From positions 62,001-126,000 of the forward strand of contig CANFEB010000002.1 of NCBI GenBank assembly GCA_947445775.1: 64,000 nucleotides of DNA, given 5' to 3'. This stretch comes from Oligoflexales bacterium (GTDB taxonomy: Bacteria; Bdellovibrionota_B; Oligoflexia; Oligoflexales; RGVZ01). Positions 8,142 to 16,854 of this stretch are shown piece by piece; position 1 is the first letter of the stretch; every line of letters starts with the position of its first letter. Under the pieces are notes generated by a model. The model saw only the letters and a program-made list of their open reading frames with translations. It was not told where the DNA came from and ran no database searches. The position numbers and the translations under genes were made by a program.

Positions 8142-9875
8142 TTAGTTTAAAAAAGTTCCAGGCTGATCATGCAACTTCCGGTAAAGCCCGTTGGCCGATA
8201 TGAGGTCTGCGTGGCTGCCGCGTTCTAGAACCCTGCCGCCTTTGATGACCAGAATTTGCCCGCAGCGTGCCACCGTCGAAAGTCTATGAGCAATGACAAT
8301 GACGGTGCGCTCGTGGAGCATGGATTCAATGGCTTCTTGCACGCGTCGTTCCGAGTCAGGGTCCACACTGGACGTCGCCTCGTCCAAAATAATCAGCGTC
8401 GGATTTGTGGCCAACGCCCGCGCAAAGACAATCAGCTGACGTTGCCCATGGGAAAGATTGGCCCCTTGTTCCCGGACATGGAAGTCAAGGCCGCCCGGTA
8501 GCTTTGTGATGAAATCGCTTGCGCAGACGGCCTCCAATGCCCGGTTGATGGCATGGTCGTCGACGCCATCGCGGCCCAGTGAAATATTGAAGCGCAGCGT
8601 GCCGTCAAACAAAACAATGTCTTGAGGCACAATGGCGACTTTCTGGCGCAAGGTGGTCGGACTGATTCCCGAAATTTCAACTCCGTCGATGGTGATGCTG
8701 CCGCGGTAGCCGTCATAAAGGCGCGCCAGCAGTTTGATGATTGTAGATTTCCCAGAGCCAGTTGGACCCACGAGGGCCAGGCTCTTTCCTGCCGGCAGGT
8801 CAAACGTCACGCCTTGCAAAACGTCGCGCTGACCATAGGCAAAAGTCACGTTGGAAAACGAGACATTACCCTCGCGCATTTCAAAGGTGGTGTCGCCGGG
8901 GATGATCTCCTTGGTGTCGAGCAGGCCAAATATGCGGTCAATCGACGTAAAAGCGCCCTGAAGCATTGCCATCTTGTTGCCAAGTTGTTTGAGGGGTTCA
9001 AACATCTGCTGCACATATTGAACGAAAGCAACCAGGACCCCTGCGGAAATAGTACCCGCCATCAGGGAATCCGGCGCCAAGTGACGGATCGCCAACCACA
9101 AGACCAAGCCAGTGGTCATCGCCGAAAAACCATCAAGAACGGCAAACATCGCAGCGTCCAATACGACGCTGCGCATTTGCGCATTACGATAGGTGTCGTT
9201 GAGCCTTTCATAACGATTGGCTGCATCCGGCGCAGCATTGAGGGTCTTGATTGTAGCGGCGCCATACAGACATTCCTGGGTATAAGCGTTCAAGGCGGCG
9301 AGGTGCTTGCGGGCTGACAGCATCGAATCGCGAAGTCCCTTGGAAAATCCCCGGACGACAAGGATCAAAACCGGGATCATGACAAATGCCGTCAGGGCCA
9401 GACGCCAGTCCAAAAGCAGCATCCCGATCATGCACCCGGCGAGAACCGCAAGGTCAACTATCGAAGTCAAAACGCCTTGATTAAGGGATTCACTAAGGTT
9501 GTCAAATTCACTGGTGGCTCGCGTGACGAGCGCCCCGGACAGGGACCGGTCGTGGAAGCTGGCCGACAAACCCAGCACATGGCGAATCACGGATTCTCGC
9601 ATCGACCGGATCATCTGGTGGGTTGCCCAAGCGGCGGTAACGGTCTGGCCCGTGCGACAGGCGTATTCAAAAAAGATCGCCCCCAGATAAGTGATCCCCA
9701 TCCAGGCCAAATAGTGCAGATCCCCGGGGATGATGCCGTGGTCAATCGTCGCACGAAGGATCAAAGGTAAAGCGGCCTGCATTCCAGAGATGGCCGGCAC
9801 CAGACAGACGGCAACCAGCACTAGATGGCGATATTGCCGCAACCACGGCCACAATTTTCCAAGATCTCTGATCAT
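8142..9875 (-). CDS. ABC exporter half, canonical ATPase site (MdlB-like)
   Basis: 577 residues: six membrane segments in about 15-310, then an ATPase domain. Walker A GPTGSGKS is near residue 370, signature LSHGQRQ near 475, and Walker B LIILDEATSSVD near 497 with catalytic Glu present; switch His is in IVIAHRLST. The LSHGQ signature resembles the MdlB-type half of heterodimeric exporters. Its partner is probably the half-transporter at 11833-13596, whose catalytic Glu is Asp. The start overlaps the phosphatase stop by ATGA, so translation is coupled. It is the last gene of a five-gene unit. The substrate is unknown; lipids, peptides and drugs are all exported by relatives. Confidence 0.88.
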   Translation of the reverse strand: MIRDLGKLWPWLRQYRHLVLVAVCLVPAISGMQAALPLILRATIDHGIIPGDLHYLAWMGITYLGAIFFEYACRTGQTVTAAWATHQMIRSMRESVIRHVLGLSASFHDRSLSGALVTRATSEFDNLSESLNQGVLTSIVDLAVLAGCMIGMLLLDWRLALTAFVMIPVLILVVRGFSKGLRDSMLSARKHLAALNAYTQECLYGAATIKTLNAAPDAANRYERLNDTYRNAQMRSVVLDAAMFAVLDGFSAMTTGLVLWLAIRHLAPDSLMAGTISAGVLVAFVQYVQQMFEPLKQLGNKMAMLQGAFTSIDRIFGLLDTKEIIPGDTTFEMREGNVSFSNVTFAYGQRDVLQGVTFDLPAGKSLALVGPTGSGKSTIIKLLARLYDGYRGSITIDGVEISGISPTTLRQKVAIVPQDIVLFDGTLRFNISLGRDGVDDHAINRALEAVCASDFITKLPGGLDFHVREQGANLSHGQRQLIVFARALATNPTLIILDEATSSVDPDSERRVQEAIESMLHERTVIVIAHRLSTVARCGQILVIKGGRVLERGSHADLISANGLYRKLHDQPGTFLN

Positions 9876-11836
9876 GTTTGACCTGCCGCTGCAATGACAA
9901 CCAGGCAGACATCATCGCTGACTTTGCCGCCTGAGGTATGCCGGCGAAAATCAGAAATAATCTCGTCTTTGATGGCTGTGCTGGAAAAACTGCTTTTCAA
10001 GGCTGCCAGACACCGGACAAACGTGCGGTGAAAAGTTTTGCCCCCTTTTGATCGTCCATCGACAAGCCCATCGGTAAAAACCACCAGGCGCGCAGCGGCA
10101 GGAAATGCGTAGGTGGCATCGCCCCGAGCCTCCGCCTTGTTTTGAGGATCATTCTTCAGGTTATGGTTCAGGCTCTGATTCAGGCTGTTATTCAGGCTGT
10201 GATTCATTCCAAGTATAGGCTGCAACCCGCCCGTCAAAGCACGGGCCTTCATCAGTCCCGACTTGGAGGGCTCAAGGATTACCGGAAACTGGTGGCCAGC
10301 ATTTGCGATCGTCACCGTTTGCTGTTGGTAGTCAACCTTCAGGACGGCGCACGTCATTTGTAAATTGCTGTCGGCTGCGACCTTGTCCACGACACACTGG
10401 ATGAGTTCCAAAATCTGGGAAGGCCGGTTCACGGCAATATTATCGTGGGATCCCATGAGGCTGCGTAAACTTTCCAGAGCTCCGCTAACGGCCGCTGTGA
10501 TCATGCTCTGGGCAATTCCGTGCCCAGTGACGTCACCCATCATGACATAGATGGCCCGTTGTGCGGGGGCCTCAATCACATTGGTCCAATCGCCGCCAAC
10601 CCGCAAAACCGGCTCATAGTGAAAAGCTAGGTCCGATTGGAGTCCTCCGGGATTTTTACCGGAACCCCCGAGGTTCGCCCGCTGAACGCTTTCAGCAACT
10701 TTCATTTCAGCGGTCATTAGGGCGGACTCGTGGATGAACGACTGACGAACCATGGCAACTGTCGCCAAGGATGCGATTGATTTTAGTAATCCATGGGCAT
10801 GAGATTCCAGCGGCGCGTCGAAACCGAGGATAAATTCCCCAATCAGACGCTGGCGAGATTTCAAAGAAAATCGGTAGACGCGGTTTTCCGGTATGGCACT
10901 GAAGGCCCGGTCAATCTCTGTTTGAAGAGCGACGGGGGGCTGGTCAAGAAATTTGGCGATCAGCTGCCCGTCCAGAAACAGGCGCGGGGACGGGGCGTCA
11001 TAATGTGGGTCCTGACTATCTTTGGCAGGGATGAATGCCGCGATGGAGGCCTTGCCCAAGCGCACTGTGCTGCGCAGAGCCTGATCGATCAGGCTATTTG
11101 AGTCGTGGCCGGAAAAGATGTCCATGATCGCACCGTTTAGGATTTCCATGCGCTGGCGATTGTCGGCCAACGCTGCCTCGCGAATCGAAAGGTCCCGTGC
11201 CATGGAATTGACACTGTTGTTGATGCGGTTAACTTCCTCTTGAGCAGCATTTGGAAGTTGCAGCCGGTAGTCGCCGCTGGCAATCACATCCAACCCCCTG
11301 ATCAAGCGGTCGAGGGGATCACGCAGGTAGCGTTTCATGAGTTTGCGAGTCCCGATATTGACGGCACTGATCGCCAGAGCGAGGGCCATGGCGAGGAATA
11401 TCAGTGTGTCTGTTTGCTTTTGCCGGATGGTGGCATCGGTGAACCACAGGGTGAGTTGGCCGATGACAGCCCCGTTGCGCTCGACCGGGCGGGTCAAGGT
11501 GAGTCGGGGAGTTTCGCGGGACTTCCACCTTTCCAGCATGGTTTGACCGTGCTCATCAACTAATTTTGCGGCGGTGATGATGTCGGATTGCAGGAAAATC
11601 CCGACGATACGTTGGATTTCCCGGTCGTCAATGTTCCAAACAGGGCTAGTGAGCACTTCTGTGGCGCTCACCAAAAGTTCACCTGCCTTGGTATCAAGAT
11701 TTTCCAGTTCACGGTTATAGGAGAAAAAGAAATTCACTGTGCCCAAAAGTAAAAAAGCCAGGGTCACCAGAACCGACAAGCCGAAGCCAAGGTCGCCGGC
11801 GACGGTGCGCTTGGCGTGAGTGAATCTGGGGATCAT
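9872..11836 (-). CDS. HAMP-containing sensor phosphatase, SpoIIE/PP2C type
   Basis: 654 residues. A membrane segment near 13-35, a periplasmic domain of about 105 residues, a second membrane segment near 143-165, HAMP (RYLRDPLDRLIRGLDVIASGDY), a GAF-like middle, and a SpoIIE domain. Metal-binding acidic residues are in place: GDVTGHG near 430, FTDGLVDG near 587 and VSDDV near 633. Such proteins dephosphorylate anti-sigma-factor antagonists or other phosphoproteins in response to an external signal. ATG 11836 is chosen over an upstream start because it makes the ATGA overlap with the exporter gene before it. A 12-bp repeat encodes an Asn/Ser/Leu insert inside the catalytic domain. No anti-sigma or STAS gene is in the unit. 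Confidence 0.85.
   Translation of the reverse strand: MIPRFTHAKRTVAGDLGFGLSVLVTLAFLLLGTVNFFFSYNRELENLDTKAGELLVSATEVLTSPVWNIDDREIQRIVGIFLQSDIITAAKLVDEHGQTMLERWKSRETPRLTLTRPVERNGAVIGQLTLWFTDATIRQKQTDTLIFLAMALALAISAVNIGTRKLMKRYLRDPLDRLIRGLDVIASGDYRLQLPNAAQEEVNRINNSVNSMARDLSIREAALADNRQRMEILNGAIMDIFSGHDSNSLIDQALRSTVRLGKASIAAFIPAKDSQDPHYDAPSPRLFLDGQLIAKFLDQPPVALQTEIDRAFSAIPENRVYRFSLKSRQRLIGEFILGFDAPLESHAHGLLKSIASLATVAMVRQSFIHESALMTAEMKVAESVQRANLGGSGKNPGGLQSDLAFHYEPVLRVGGDWTNVIEAPAQRAIYVMMGDVTGHGIAQSMITAAVSGALESLRSLMGSHDNIAVNRPSQILELIQCVVDKVAADSNLQMTCAVLKVDYQQQTVTIANAGHQFPVILEPSKSGLMKARALTGGLQPILGMNHSLNNSLNQSLNHNLKNDPQNKAEARGDATYAFPAAARLVVFTDGLVDGRSKGGKTFHRTFVRCLAALKSSFSSTAIKDEIISDFRRHTSGGKVSDDVCLVVIAAAGQT
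10151..10210 (-). repeat. 12-bp in-frame tandem repeat in the phosphatase gene
   Basis: Five imperfect copies of a 12-base unit (type ctgattcaggct on the + strand). They encode a NSLNQSLNHNL-like insert between the conserved blocks of the SpoIIE domain, where relatives have a short loop. Confidence 0.8.
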
Positions 11837-13596
11837 TTTTGGTCCCCAGTCAGGTGTCCGACCTCGTTCCAAGTTCCAGCCGCCACTATTTTTCCGTGAT
11901 CCAGAATCAGGATGTGCTCGCAGGATTTTAATACCGAAGGTCGGTGGCTGGCGACGATCATGGCGCAACCCCGGCGGAGCAAAGTCTCAACAAGTTTTAC
12001 TTCGGTTAGTTGATCGACCGCAGACAATACGTCATCGAGGATCAAGACTTCGAAATCCCGCAAAAACAGCCGGGCAAGGGCCAGCCTTTGTTTTTGTCCA
12101 CCAGAAAGCCTGATTCCCTTTTCGCCAATCTCAGTTTGGAATCCCTGAGGCAATTCAGTGATTTCATCGAAAATCATGGCATCGCTTGCGGCGCGTTCGA
12201 CATCCGCCTTGGAAACAGGCTTTGCCAATCCAAAACGCAGATTCTCTTCCACAGAAGCCGAAAACAGATGCACCGTTTGAGCCGCCATGCCGCAGGATCG
12301 GCGAACTTCTACCGGATCTAGTGTCAGGAGGTCGCGTCCATGCAGAAAAATACTGTTCGCGGGCGGGTCGTAGAGTCGGACAATAAGTTGCAAGAGGGTC
12401 GTCTTGCCGCTGCCGACTGGGCCGGCGATGCCAATGCGGCCTTTTGCCGATAAATCAAAAGAAATTTGTTGAAGGGCAAACCTGTCAGGATCGTCCTGGT
12501 AGCGGAAGTTAAGGCCGCGGACTGAAATAATTGGAGTGGCTGCGGTGGCTTTGGTGGCTGTGGTGGCTGTGGTGGCAGTGGCTGCAGACATGGGCTTTTT
12601 CACGGCCACCGGTGCCTCTGCACTTTGGGACTCCATTTCATTGAGCCTGACGACTGCGGTTTTTGCGCGTTCATACATGGCGATGATCATTCCGACTGCC
12701 GTCAGCGGAAAACTGAGAAAGCCGATATAAACATTGAAGGCCAATATATCGCCAACCGTAATGCGGTTGTGGATCGCTTCGTAGCCACCGTAGAAAATAA
12801 CGGTCATCTGGCCAATCGATGCTAGGCAGCTCATGAGCGGAAAAACCGCGTTGCGGATGAAAACCAAACGCATGTTGCTGTCGTAGACCGCTTGGTTTTC
12901 AATCTTCGTTCGGTTCAGGAAAGATTCCTCGGCACTGCTTTGTTGGACGACGTGAACGTTGACAAAGGCCTCGGTAACCCGGTTGGTCAGGCGCCCGATG
13001 GCTTCTTGATTTTGGCGCGAGTATTCCTGCATGCGGGGCATGGCATAACGGGTGATCACCAGCATCAGGGCAAGGGGCGCGATGCAAGCAATGGTTAAAC
13101 CAACGTGGATGGTCAGCATCCGGCTGATGATGAAGGCACACAGAAAAATCAGGTTAAGCACCTGCAGCAGACCAAAGGCAAAAAAGACGCGCAGTTGTCC
13201 GATGTCATTGGACAGGCGAGAGACCAAATCCCCCATGCCGAAATGCATGAGGGCCTTTTGCGGAAGCCTCAATAAATGACGGAATGCATCCGTGCGTGAG
13301 TTGGCTTCGATGGTGCGACCTGGCCAAAAAACCAGAATCCGCGACAGGGATCGGATGAAAATTTGGAGCAGACCAAGGGCCATGATCAAAAGGGCGATTT
13401 TGGAAAGAGCCATTGGGTCAGGATTTGCTGACTGTTGGGCCGTCATCTGGTTCACGGCATTGACAACATCTTTGGCCAACAGCGGGATTTCAAGGGTGAT
13501 CAAATTCGTCGCGGCAAGGGCAATAAAACCAGCGGCGTACCATGGCCAAAGGGGCGCGGCATAGCGGCGAGCGAATCCTCCAAGTGCGTTATTCAT
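11833..13596 (-). CDS. ABC exporter half, degenerate ATPase site (MdlA-like)
   Basis: 587 residues: an exporter membrane domain (about 15-310), then an Ala/Thr-rich linker made by a 9-bp repeat, then the ATPase domain. Walker A GPVGSGKT is near 392, signature LSGGQKQR near 496, and Walker B LILDDVLSAVD near 516, so the catalytic Glu is Asp. This Glu-to-Asp change with an intact signature is the hallmark of MdlA/TM287-type halves that pair with a canonical half, here most likely the gene at 8142-9875. ATG 13596 is preferred to an upstream in-frame start because it forms ATGA with the preceding ATPase gene. The phosphatase gene lies between the two halves, which is unusual. Confidence 0.85.
   Translation of the reverse strand: MNNALGGFARRYAAPLWPWYAAGFIALAATNLITLEIPLLAKDVVNAVNQMTAQQSANPDPMALSKIALLIMALGLLQIFIRSLSRILVFWPGRTIEANSRTDAFRHLLRLPQKALMHFGMGDLVSRLSNDIGQLRVFFAFGLLQVLNLIFLCAFIISRMLTIHVGLTIACIAPLALMLVITRYAMPRMQEYSRQNQEAIGRLTNRVTEAFVNVHVVQQSSAEESFLNRTKIENQAVYDSNMRLVFIRNAVFPLMSCLASIGQMTVIFYGGYEAIHNRITVGDILAFNVYIGFLSFPLTAVGMIIAMYERAKTAVVRLNEMESQSAEAPVAVKKPMSAATATTATTATKATAATPIISVRGLNFRYQDDPDRFALQQISFDLSAKGRIGIAGPVGSGKTTLLQLIVRLYDPPANSIFLHGRDLLTLDPVEVRRSCGMAAQTVHLFSASVEENLRFGLAKPVSKADVERAASDAMIFDEITELPQGFQTEIGEKGIRLSGGQKQRLALARLFLRDFEVLILDDVLSAVDQLTEVKLVETLLRRGCAMIVASHRPSVLKSCEHILILDHGKIVAAGTWNEVGHLTGDQK
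12531..12584 (-). repeat. 9-bp in-frame tandem repeat in exporter linker
   Basis: Six imperfect copies of a 9-base unit (ctgtggtgg on the + strand) encode the ATTATTAT stretch that joins the membrane and ATPase domains. Confidence 0.8.
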
Positions 13597-14378
13597 TTCG
13601 TGACCTGGCGGGCATTGCGGGCATTGCGGGAATGAAGGAATGCCGACGGTGGCGGGGCAACCTCGGCAAATTTTCGTTCGAGAATCTCTTCGCGAGTGGT
13701 TTTTGACTCCGGCCACGAAATCGTTGATCCGTGGCCGTTGTGCAGAAAGAAACTTGAGTTGGCGAGTTCCGCTGCGAACGACGCGATATGAGTTGCGAAA
13801 ATGGTGATGCCCCCGGCGGCTTTCCGGCGCTGGATTTCCTGGCGCAGTGCCGCGATATGGCCCAGATCTAGAGCCTCAAATGGCTCATCCAGAATCAAGA
13901 TGTCTGGGTCGTGAAGGGTCGCGATGGCAAGGCCGACTCGCTTGCGCATTCCCATGGACAGCATGCCGATGGGGCGCTGGGCAAAATCCTGACAATCCCA
14001 GTAGGCCAGCGCATTGCCTGCGGCGTTGTGGGCGCGTTCCTCGGGGGCCAGCATTCCAGCGCTGTACCGGCATAGCTCGTCCGGGGTGGCCCACATTGGC
14101 AAAAGATTGTGTTGCGGCAGATAGCCGCATGATTTCCGTGATTCAGCTATTGGATGTCCGGACAGAGTCACTGTGCCCGAGGATGCGGCCATGTTGCCCG
14201 TCATGATTTGGAATAAAGTGCTTTTGCCGCTGCCGTTCGGACCTGAAACGGCAAGGCATGTGCCGCCTTCTAAATCCAGATCTATGGGGCCAAGCTTGAA
14301 TGCCGAGGCGCCGTCTGGGAATGTTTTTTCCAGAGCAGTGGTGTTCAGATGCAATTTAAAATTATTTTCCTGCATCAT
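13593..14378 (-). CDS. ABC transporter ATP-binding protein
   Basis: 261 residues, a single ATPase domain. Walker A GPNGSGKS near residue 45, Q-loop GYLPQHN, signature LSMGMRKRVGLA near 136, Walker B DILILDEPFEALD near 158 and switch His in FATHIA. The MGMRKR signature is typical of CcmA/ABC-2-like ATPases that work with a separate permease. The permease is presumably the product of the gene just upstream, joined by an ATGA overlap. The C-terminus carries a short NARNARQ repeat from a 9-bp unit (about 13609-13632) that overlaps the start region of the exporter gene. Substrate unknown. Confidence 0.85.
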   Translation of the reverse strand: MMQENNFKLHLNTTALEKTFPDGASAFKLGPIDLDLEGGTCLAVSGPNGSGKSTLFQIMTGNMAASSGTVTLSGHPIAESRKSCGYLPQHNLLPMWATPDELCRYSAGMLAPEERAHNAAGNALAYWDCQDFAQRPIGMLSMGMRKRVGLAIATLHDPDILILDEPFEALDLGHIAALRQEIQRRKAAGGITIFATHIASFAAELANSSFFLHNGHGSTISWPESKTTREEILERKFAEVAPPPSAFLHSRNARNARQVTK

Positions 14379-15667
14379 TTAATCTCCATCCGAAGCCGCT
14401 GATCCTGATGCTGGGCAAGAAAGATTATCACCACAGGCCAGAGCACAAAAGCAGCCTTTGTCGCAATGATAGCGGTGGCCAGAAATAAACTCGCCATCAG
14501 GGTGGTCAACATTTGAATGACCGGGCGGCGAACATCCACTTGCCACAACAAAAATGGAGTCAGTGAGGGTGCCATTGCAGCTGAAGCCGCCGCCGTAGCC
14601 ATGACCTCGCCTGGGGCGACGGCGAGGCCGGTGGTGGTGATGGCTGCGCAAACGCTGGCAACGATCAGGCCTGTGCCAGCATGGCTTCGGGCCACCTGGT
14701 GTGGCGTGATTCCGAGCGCATACTCAAAATGAATGGAATCGGCTTCAGCGGCGGCCTGGAAGATCAAGGGCAAGGCTGCAAACCAACCGGCAAACCAGGC
14801 GAAAATAGCGACGAAGGCCGAGGGTATGCCCGCAGCCGCCGCGACCGACATCCCGCCGGTCGCCAACAACGATGCGCCCCAAAAGGCCCAACTTGATGGG
14901 GCTCGGAGCATCAGCCCGGTGCGCCAGCGGATCATGGTGAGCAGCGGGGAACGCCAGTGCTTGGAAACAAGGCTGAATCTGCGGGGCGAGATGGCCAATT
15001 TGGTTGGTCTGCCTGAAATCGAAGGGCTGCGTTGGTCCTTTGGTGTTTGGGTGCGCAATGAAGCCAAGGCCGTTGCCAGGCATATGCCCAGCGTTGCCGC
15101 GATGATCGATGTTTCATGCCATGATACAAGCCACGAAACAATCCACGATACAATCCACGATACAAGCCGCGATAAAAGGCCTTCAAATGAGGGTGCAGCC
15201 ACGGCGATGGGACGTTGTTGCAAAACCCCGCCCCCGGCGAGGATGATGAGTGTCCCTGTGACCAAGCCGATGATTGTGGCCAGAATTGCTAGGGAAAATC
15301 CCTCGGTGATTCTGGCCCGTTTGGGATCAAGGCCTGACAGGATCGAAAAGTTAAGCCAGCCCACGGTTACGTCCCTTTGGGCGGCCCGGCGCACCATCAG
15401 GGAGCCAGTCAGGGCGATAATCAGGCAAACAACTGTGACGGCTCCCAGGGCAGCGCGGGGAACAATAGCGGCAATGTCTGCAGAGAAAACATCCCGAAAC
15501 ACGTGGATAAACAGGCTTCCAAAGACCCCTGCTGCCACCAAGCTGACGGCGGCCTCGGGAAGGCTGTGGCTGACCAGGCGCCGCCATGACGAGGCGATCC
15601 CCCGCCATGGTAGGGCCGCGCCGCGGAACATCCTGGACGGATTGCTTTTTGAGGGTAGTCGTGCCAT
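14375..15667 (-). CDS. Predicted ABC permease, polytopic membrane protein
   Basis: 430 residues from ATG 15667. Eight or more hydrophobic helices, for example near AAVSLVAAGVFGSLFIHVF, VCLIIALTGSLM, IGLVTGTLIILAGGG and FWGASLLATGGMSVAAAAG. A GITPHQVARSH segment between helices resembles a coupling helix. No family could be named with confidence; the role as permease rests on its ATGA-coupled ATPase neighbour. A 12-bp tandem repeat builds an (I/L)VSW-repeat helix. The frame is open to ATG 15718, but that longer start would overlap the divergent folE2 gene. Only about 30 bases separate the two divergent starts. Confidence 0.65.
   Translation of the reverse strand: MARLPSKSNPSRMFRGAALPWRGIASSWRRLVSHSLPEAAVSLVAAGVFGSLFIHVFRDVFSADIAAIVPRAALGAVTVVCLIIALTGSLMVRRAAQRDVTVGWLNFSILSGLDPKRARITEGFSLAILATIIGLVTGTLIILAGGGVLQQRPIAVAAPSFEGLLSRLVSWIVSWIVSWLVSWHETSIIAATLGICLATALASLRTQTPKDQRSPSISGRPTKLAISPRRFSLVSKHWRSPLLTMIRWRTGLMLRAPSSWAFWGASLLATGGMSVAAAAGIPSAFVAIFAWFAGWFAALPLIFQAAAEADSIHFEYALGITPHQVARSHAGTGLIVASVCAAITTTGLAVAPGEVMATAAASAAMAPSLTPFLLWQVDVRRPVIQMLTTLMASLFLATAIIATKAAFVLWPVVIIFLAQHQDQRLRMEIK
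15121..15180 (-). repeat. 12-bp in-frame tandem repeat building a membrane helix
   Basis: Five copies of a 12-base unit (acgatacaatcc type on the + strand). On the coding strand they give the IVSWIVSWLVSW-type segment, an almost perfect four-residue repeat in a hydrophobic helix of the permease. Confidence 0.85.
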
Positions 15668-15697
15668 GTAGAGGGTCGCCTGATAACACCTGTGGTA

Positions 15698-16525
15698 ATG
15701 AAAATGCTCGACGTACAAGGATCAATGATAACGCGTTCCCACGCCATTCAAAATGTTGGCGTCTCGGGATTGGAGTATCCTTTTACACCAGATCTAGGTG
15801 ACGGAGACGCTTTCCGGACCAGTGCAGTCTGGTCCCTCGGCGTCAGTTTGTCTGCCGAACAACGCGGCGCCCACATGTCGCGCTTTGTCGAAACCGTCGA
15901 CACCCTCGGAGATCGTCCCATATCCATCTCTGGGATGGTCGAATTTGTTCAAAATGTCCGCCAAACACTTGAAGCCAGCAGGGCCAGCTGTGAAGTGCGT
16001 TTTACTTGGTTTCGCAGGGTTTATGCGCCGGTGTCGCGCAAGTCAGCCCTCAATCCCCATCAAATCACCTGGCGAGTTGATTGTGGCGGCGGCGCTAGTG
16101 GCGACGGTGATGATGGTGGCAGCCAATCCCGGGCCTTTGTGACGGTGCAATTGCCCGTGAAATCCCTGTGCCCATGTTCCAAAGCAATTTCAGAGCGAGG
16201 CGCCCACAATCAGAGGTCCTTGGTGACGGTGACGATCCGTTCCTCCGCAGATGCGGCAAGTTTGATGCCGTCCATCGAAAAAATGGTGGCCATGGTGGAG
16301 TCCCACGCCAGTTCGCCGGTTTATCCAATTTTGAAACGTGCCGATGAAAAGTTCGTCACTGAGCTGGCTTATGACAATCCTGGGTTTGTGGAAGATCTCA
16401 TCCGCAGCATCGCAGGATCTCTGGGCGGATTTAGCGGCGTTGAAGCGTTCAAGCTTCATGTCCAGAATCAAGAATCAATTCATGCCCACGACTGTTTTGC
16501 CGAGATTACCTCGCCTTACTGGTAG
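15698..16525 (+). CDS. folE2: GTP cyclohydrolase FolE2 (type IB)
   Basis: About 275 residues. The order DVQ near the start, VGVSGLEYP, a CPCSKAISERGAHNQR block near residue 158 with the catalytic Cys, and a C-terminal HAHDCFAE is the FolE2 pattern. It converts GTP to 7,8-dihydroneopterin triphosphate, the first step of folate and queuosine precursors, and unlike FolE it can work without zinc. folK lies in the same window at 23982. Start choice among ATG 15698, 15704 and GTG 15692 is uncertain, but DVQ needs one of these. A low-complexity Gly/Asp insert (GGGASGDGDDGGS) follows VDC. The gene is divergent from the ABC permease with about 30 bases between starts. Confidence 0.88.
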   Translation: MKMLDVQGSMITRSHAIQNVGVSGLEYPFTPDLGDGDAFRTSAVWSLGVSLSAEQRGAHMSRFVETVDTLGDRPISISGMVEFVQNVRQTLEASRASCEVRFTWFRRVYAPVSRKSALNPHQITWRVDCGGGASGDGDDGGSQSRAFVTVQLPVKSLCPCSKAISERGAHNQRSLVTVTIRSSADAASLMPSIEKMVAMVESHASSPVYPILKRADEKFVTELAYDNPGFVEDLIRSIAGSLGGFSGVEAFKLHVQNQESIHAHDCFAEITSPYW

Positions 16526-16526
16526 G

Positions 16527-16580
16527 CAAAAAAAAACCCCACCCGTTGCCAGGCAGGGCAGTAACCGGACCGAAGGTCCA
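16527..16580 (-). terminator. Terminator for the Lys-rich gene
   Basis: Reading on the minus strand after the stop of the small gene, GGACC-TTC-GGTCC forms a hairpin closed by a C(TTCG)G loop (16567-16579). A weaker GC-rich hairpin follows, then a run of nine T (about 16529-16537). This fits a Rho-independent terminator lying between convergent genes, and it may also serve folE2. Confidence 0.5.
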
Positions 16581-16582
16581 GA

Positions 16583-16690
16583 TTACTTCTTCTTAGCGAC
16601 TTTTTTCTTCGCTGGCTTCTTAGCCTTCTTTGCTGCCTTCTTCTTGGTCTTAGCAGCCTTCTTTTTTGCGGTCTTCTTCTTCGCGGCCAT
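16583..16690 (-). CDS. 35-residue Lys/Ala-rich histone H1-like protein
   Basis: ATG 16690 is preceded by AAGGAG with a good spacing. The product has 35 residues, almost only Lys and Ala with one Pro, one Val and two Thr, in KKKAAKKA-type repeats. It resembles the Lys-rich tails of histone H1-like bacterial DNA-binding proteins. A likely role is binding DNA or other polyanions in the cytoplasm. A putative promoter lies upstream and a hairpin with a T-run downstream, so it looks like a free-standing, well-expressed gene. It is too short for family assignment, but start, RBS and terminator together support it. Confidence 0.72.
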   Translation of the reverse strand: MAAKKKTAKKKAAKTKKKAAKKAKKPAKKKVAKKK

Positions 16691-16783
16691 TATTCACTCC
16701 TTCGATTAAATGTAGTCGAGATTCAATGAAATGCGAATGCATTCACATCGCTCTCAACCAAACTAAAGATACATCTACCAATA

Positions 16784-16812
16784 TTATTACAGAATTTTTT
16801 GTCATTGATCAA
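16784..16812 (-). promoter_or_regulatory. Possible promoter of the Lys-rich gene
   Basis: On the minus strand TTGATC (16807-16812), 17 bases of spacer and TAATAA (16784-16789) resemble a housekeeping -35/-10 pair, placed about 95 bases before ATG 16690. AT-rich surroundings make chance matches possible. Confidence 0.35.
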
Positions 16813-16854
16813 TTGTTTGAGGTGCTCATGTGAAATATTTATTCGTTAATGAAC

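Noticed and set aside
14733-15671. Long open frame (312 codons) opposite the ABC permease
   Set aside because: It is antisense to a membrane protein with clear ATGA coupling, has no family similarity and reflects codon bias of the true gene.
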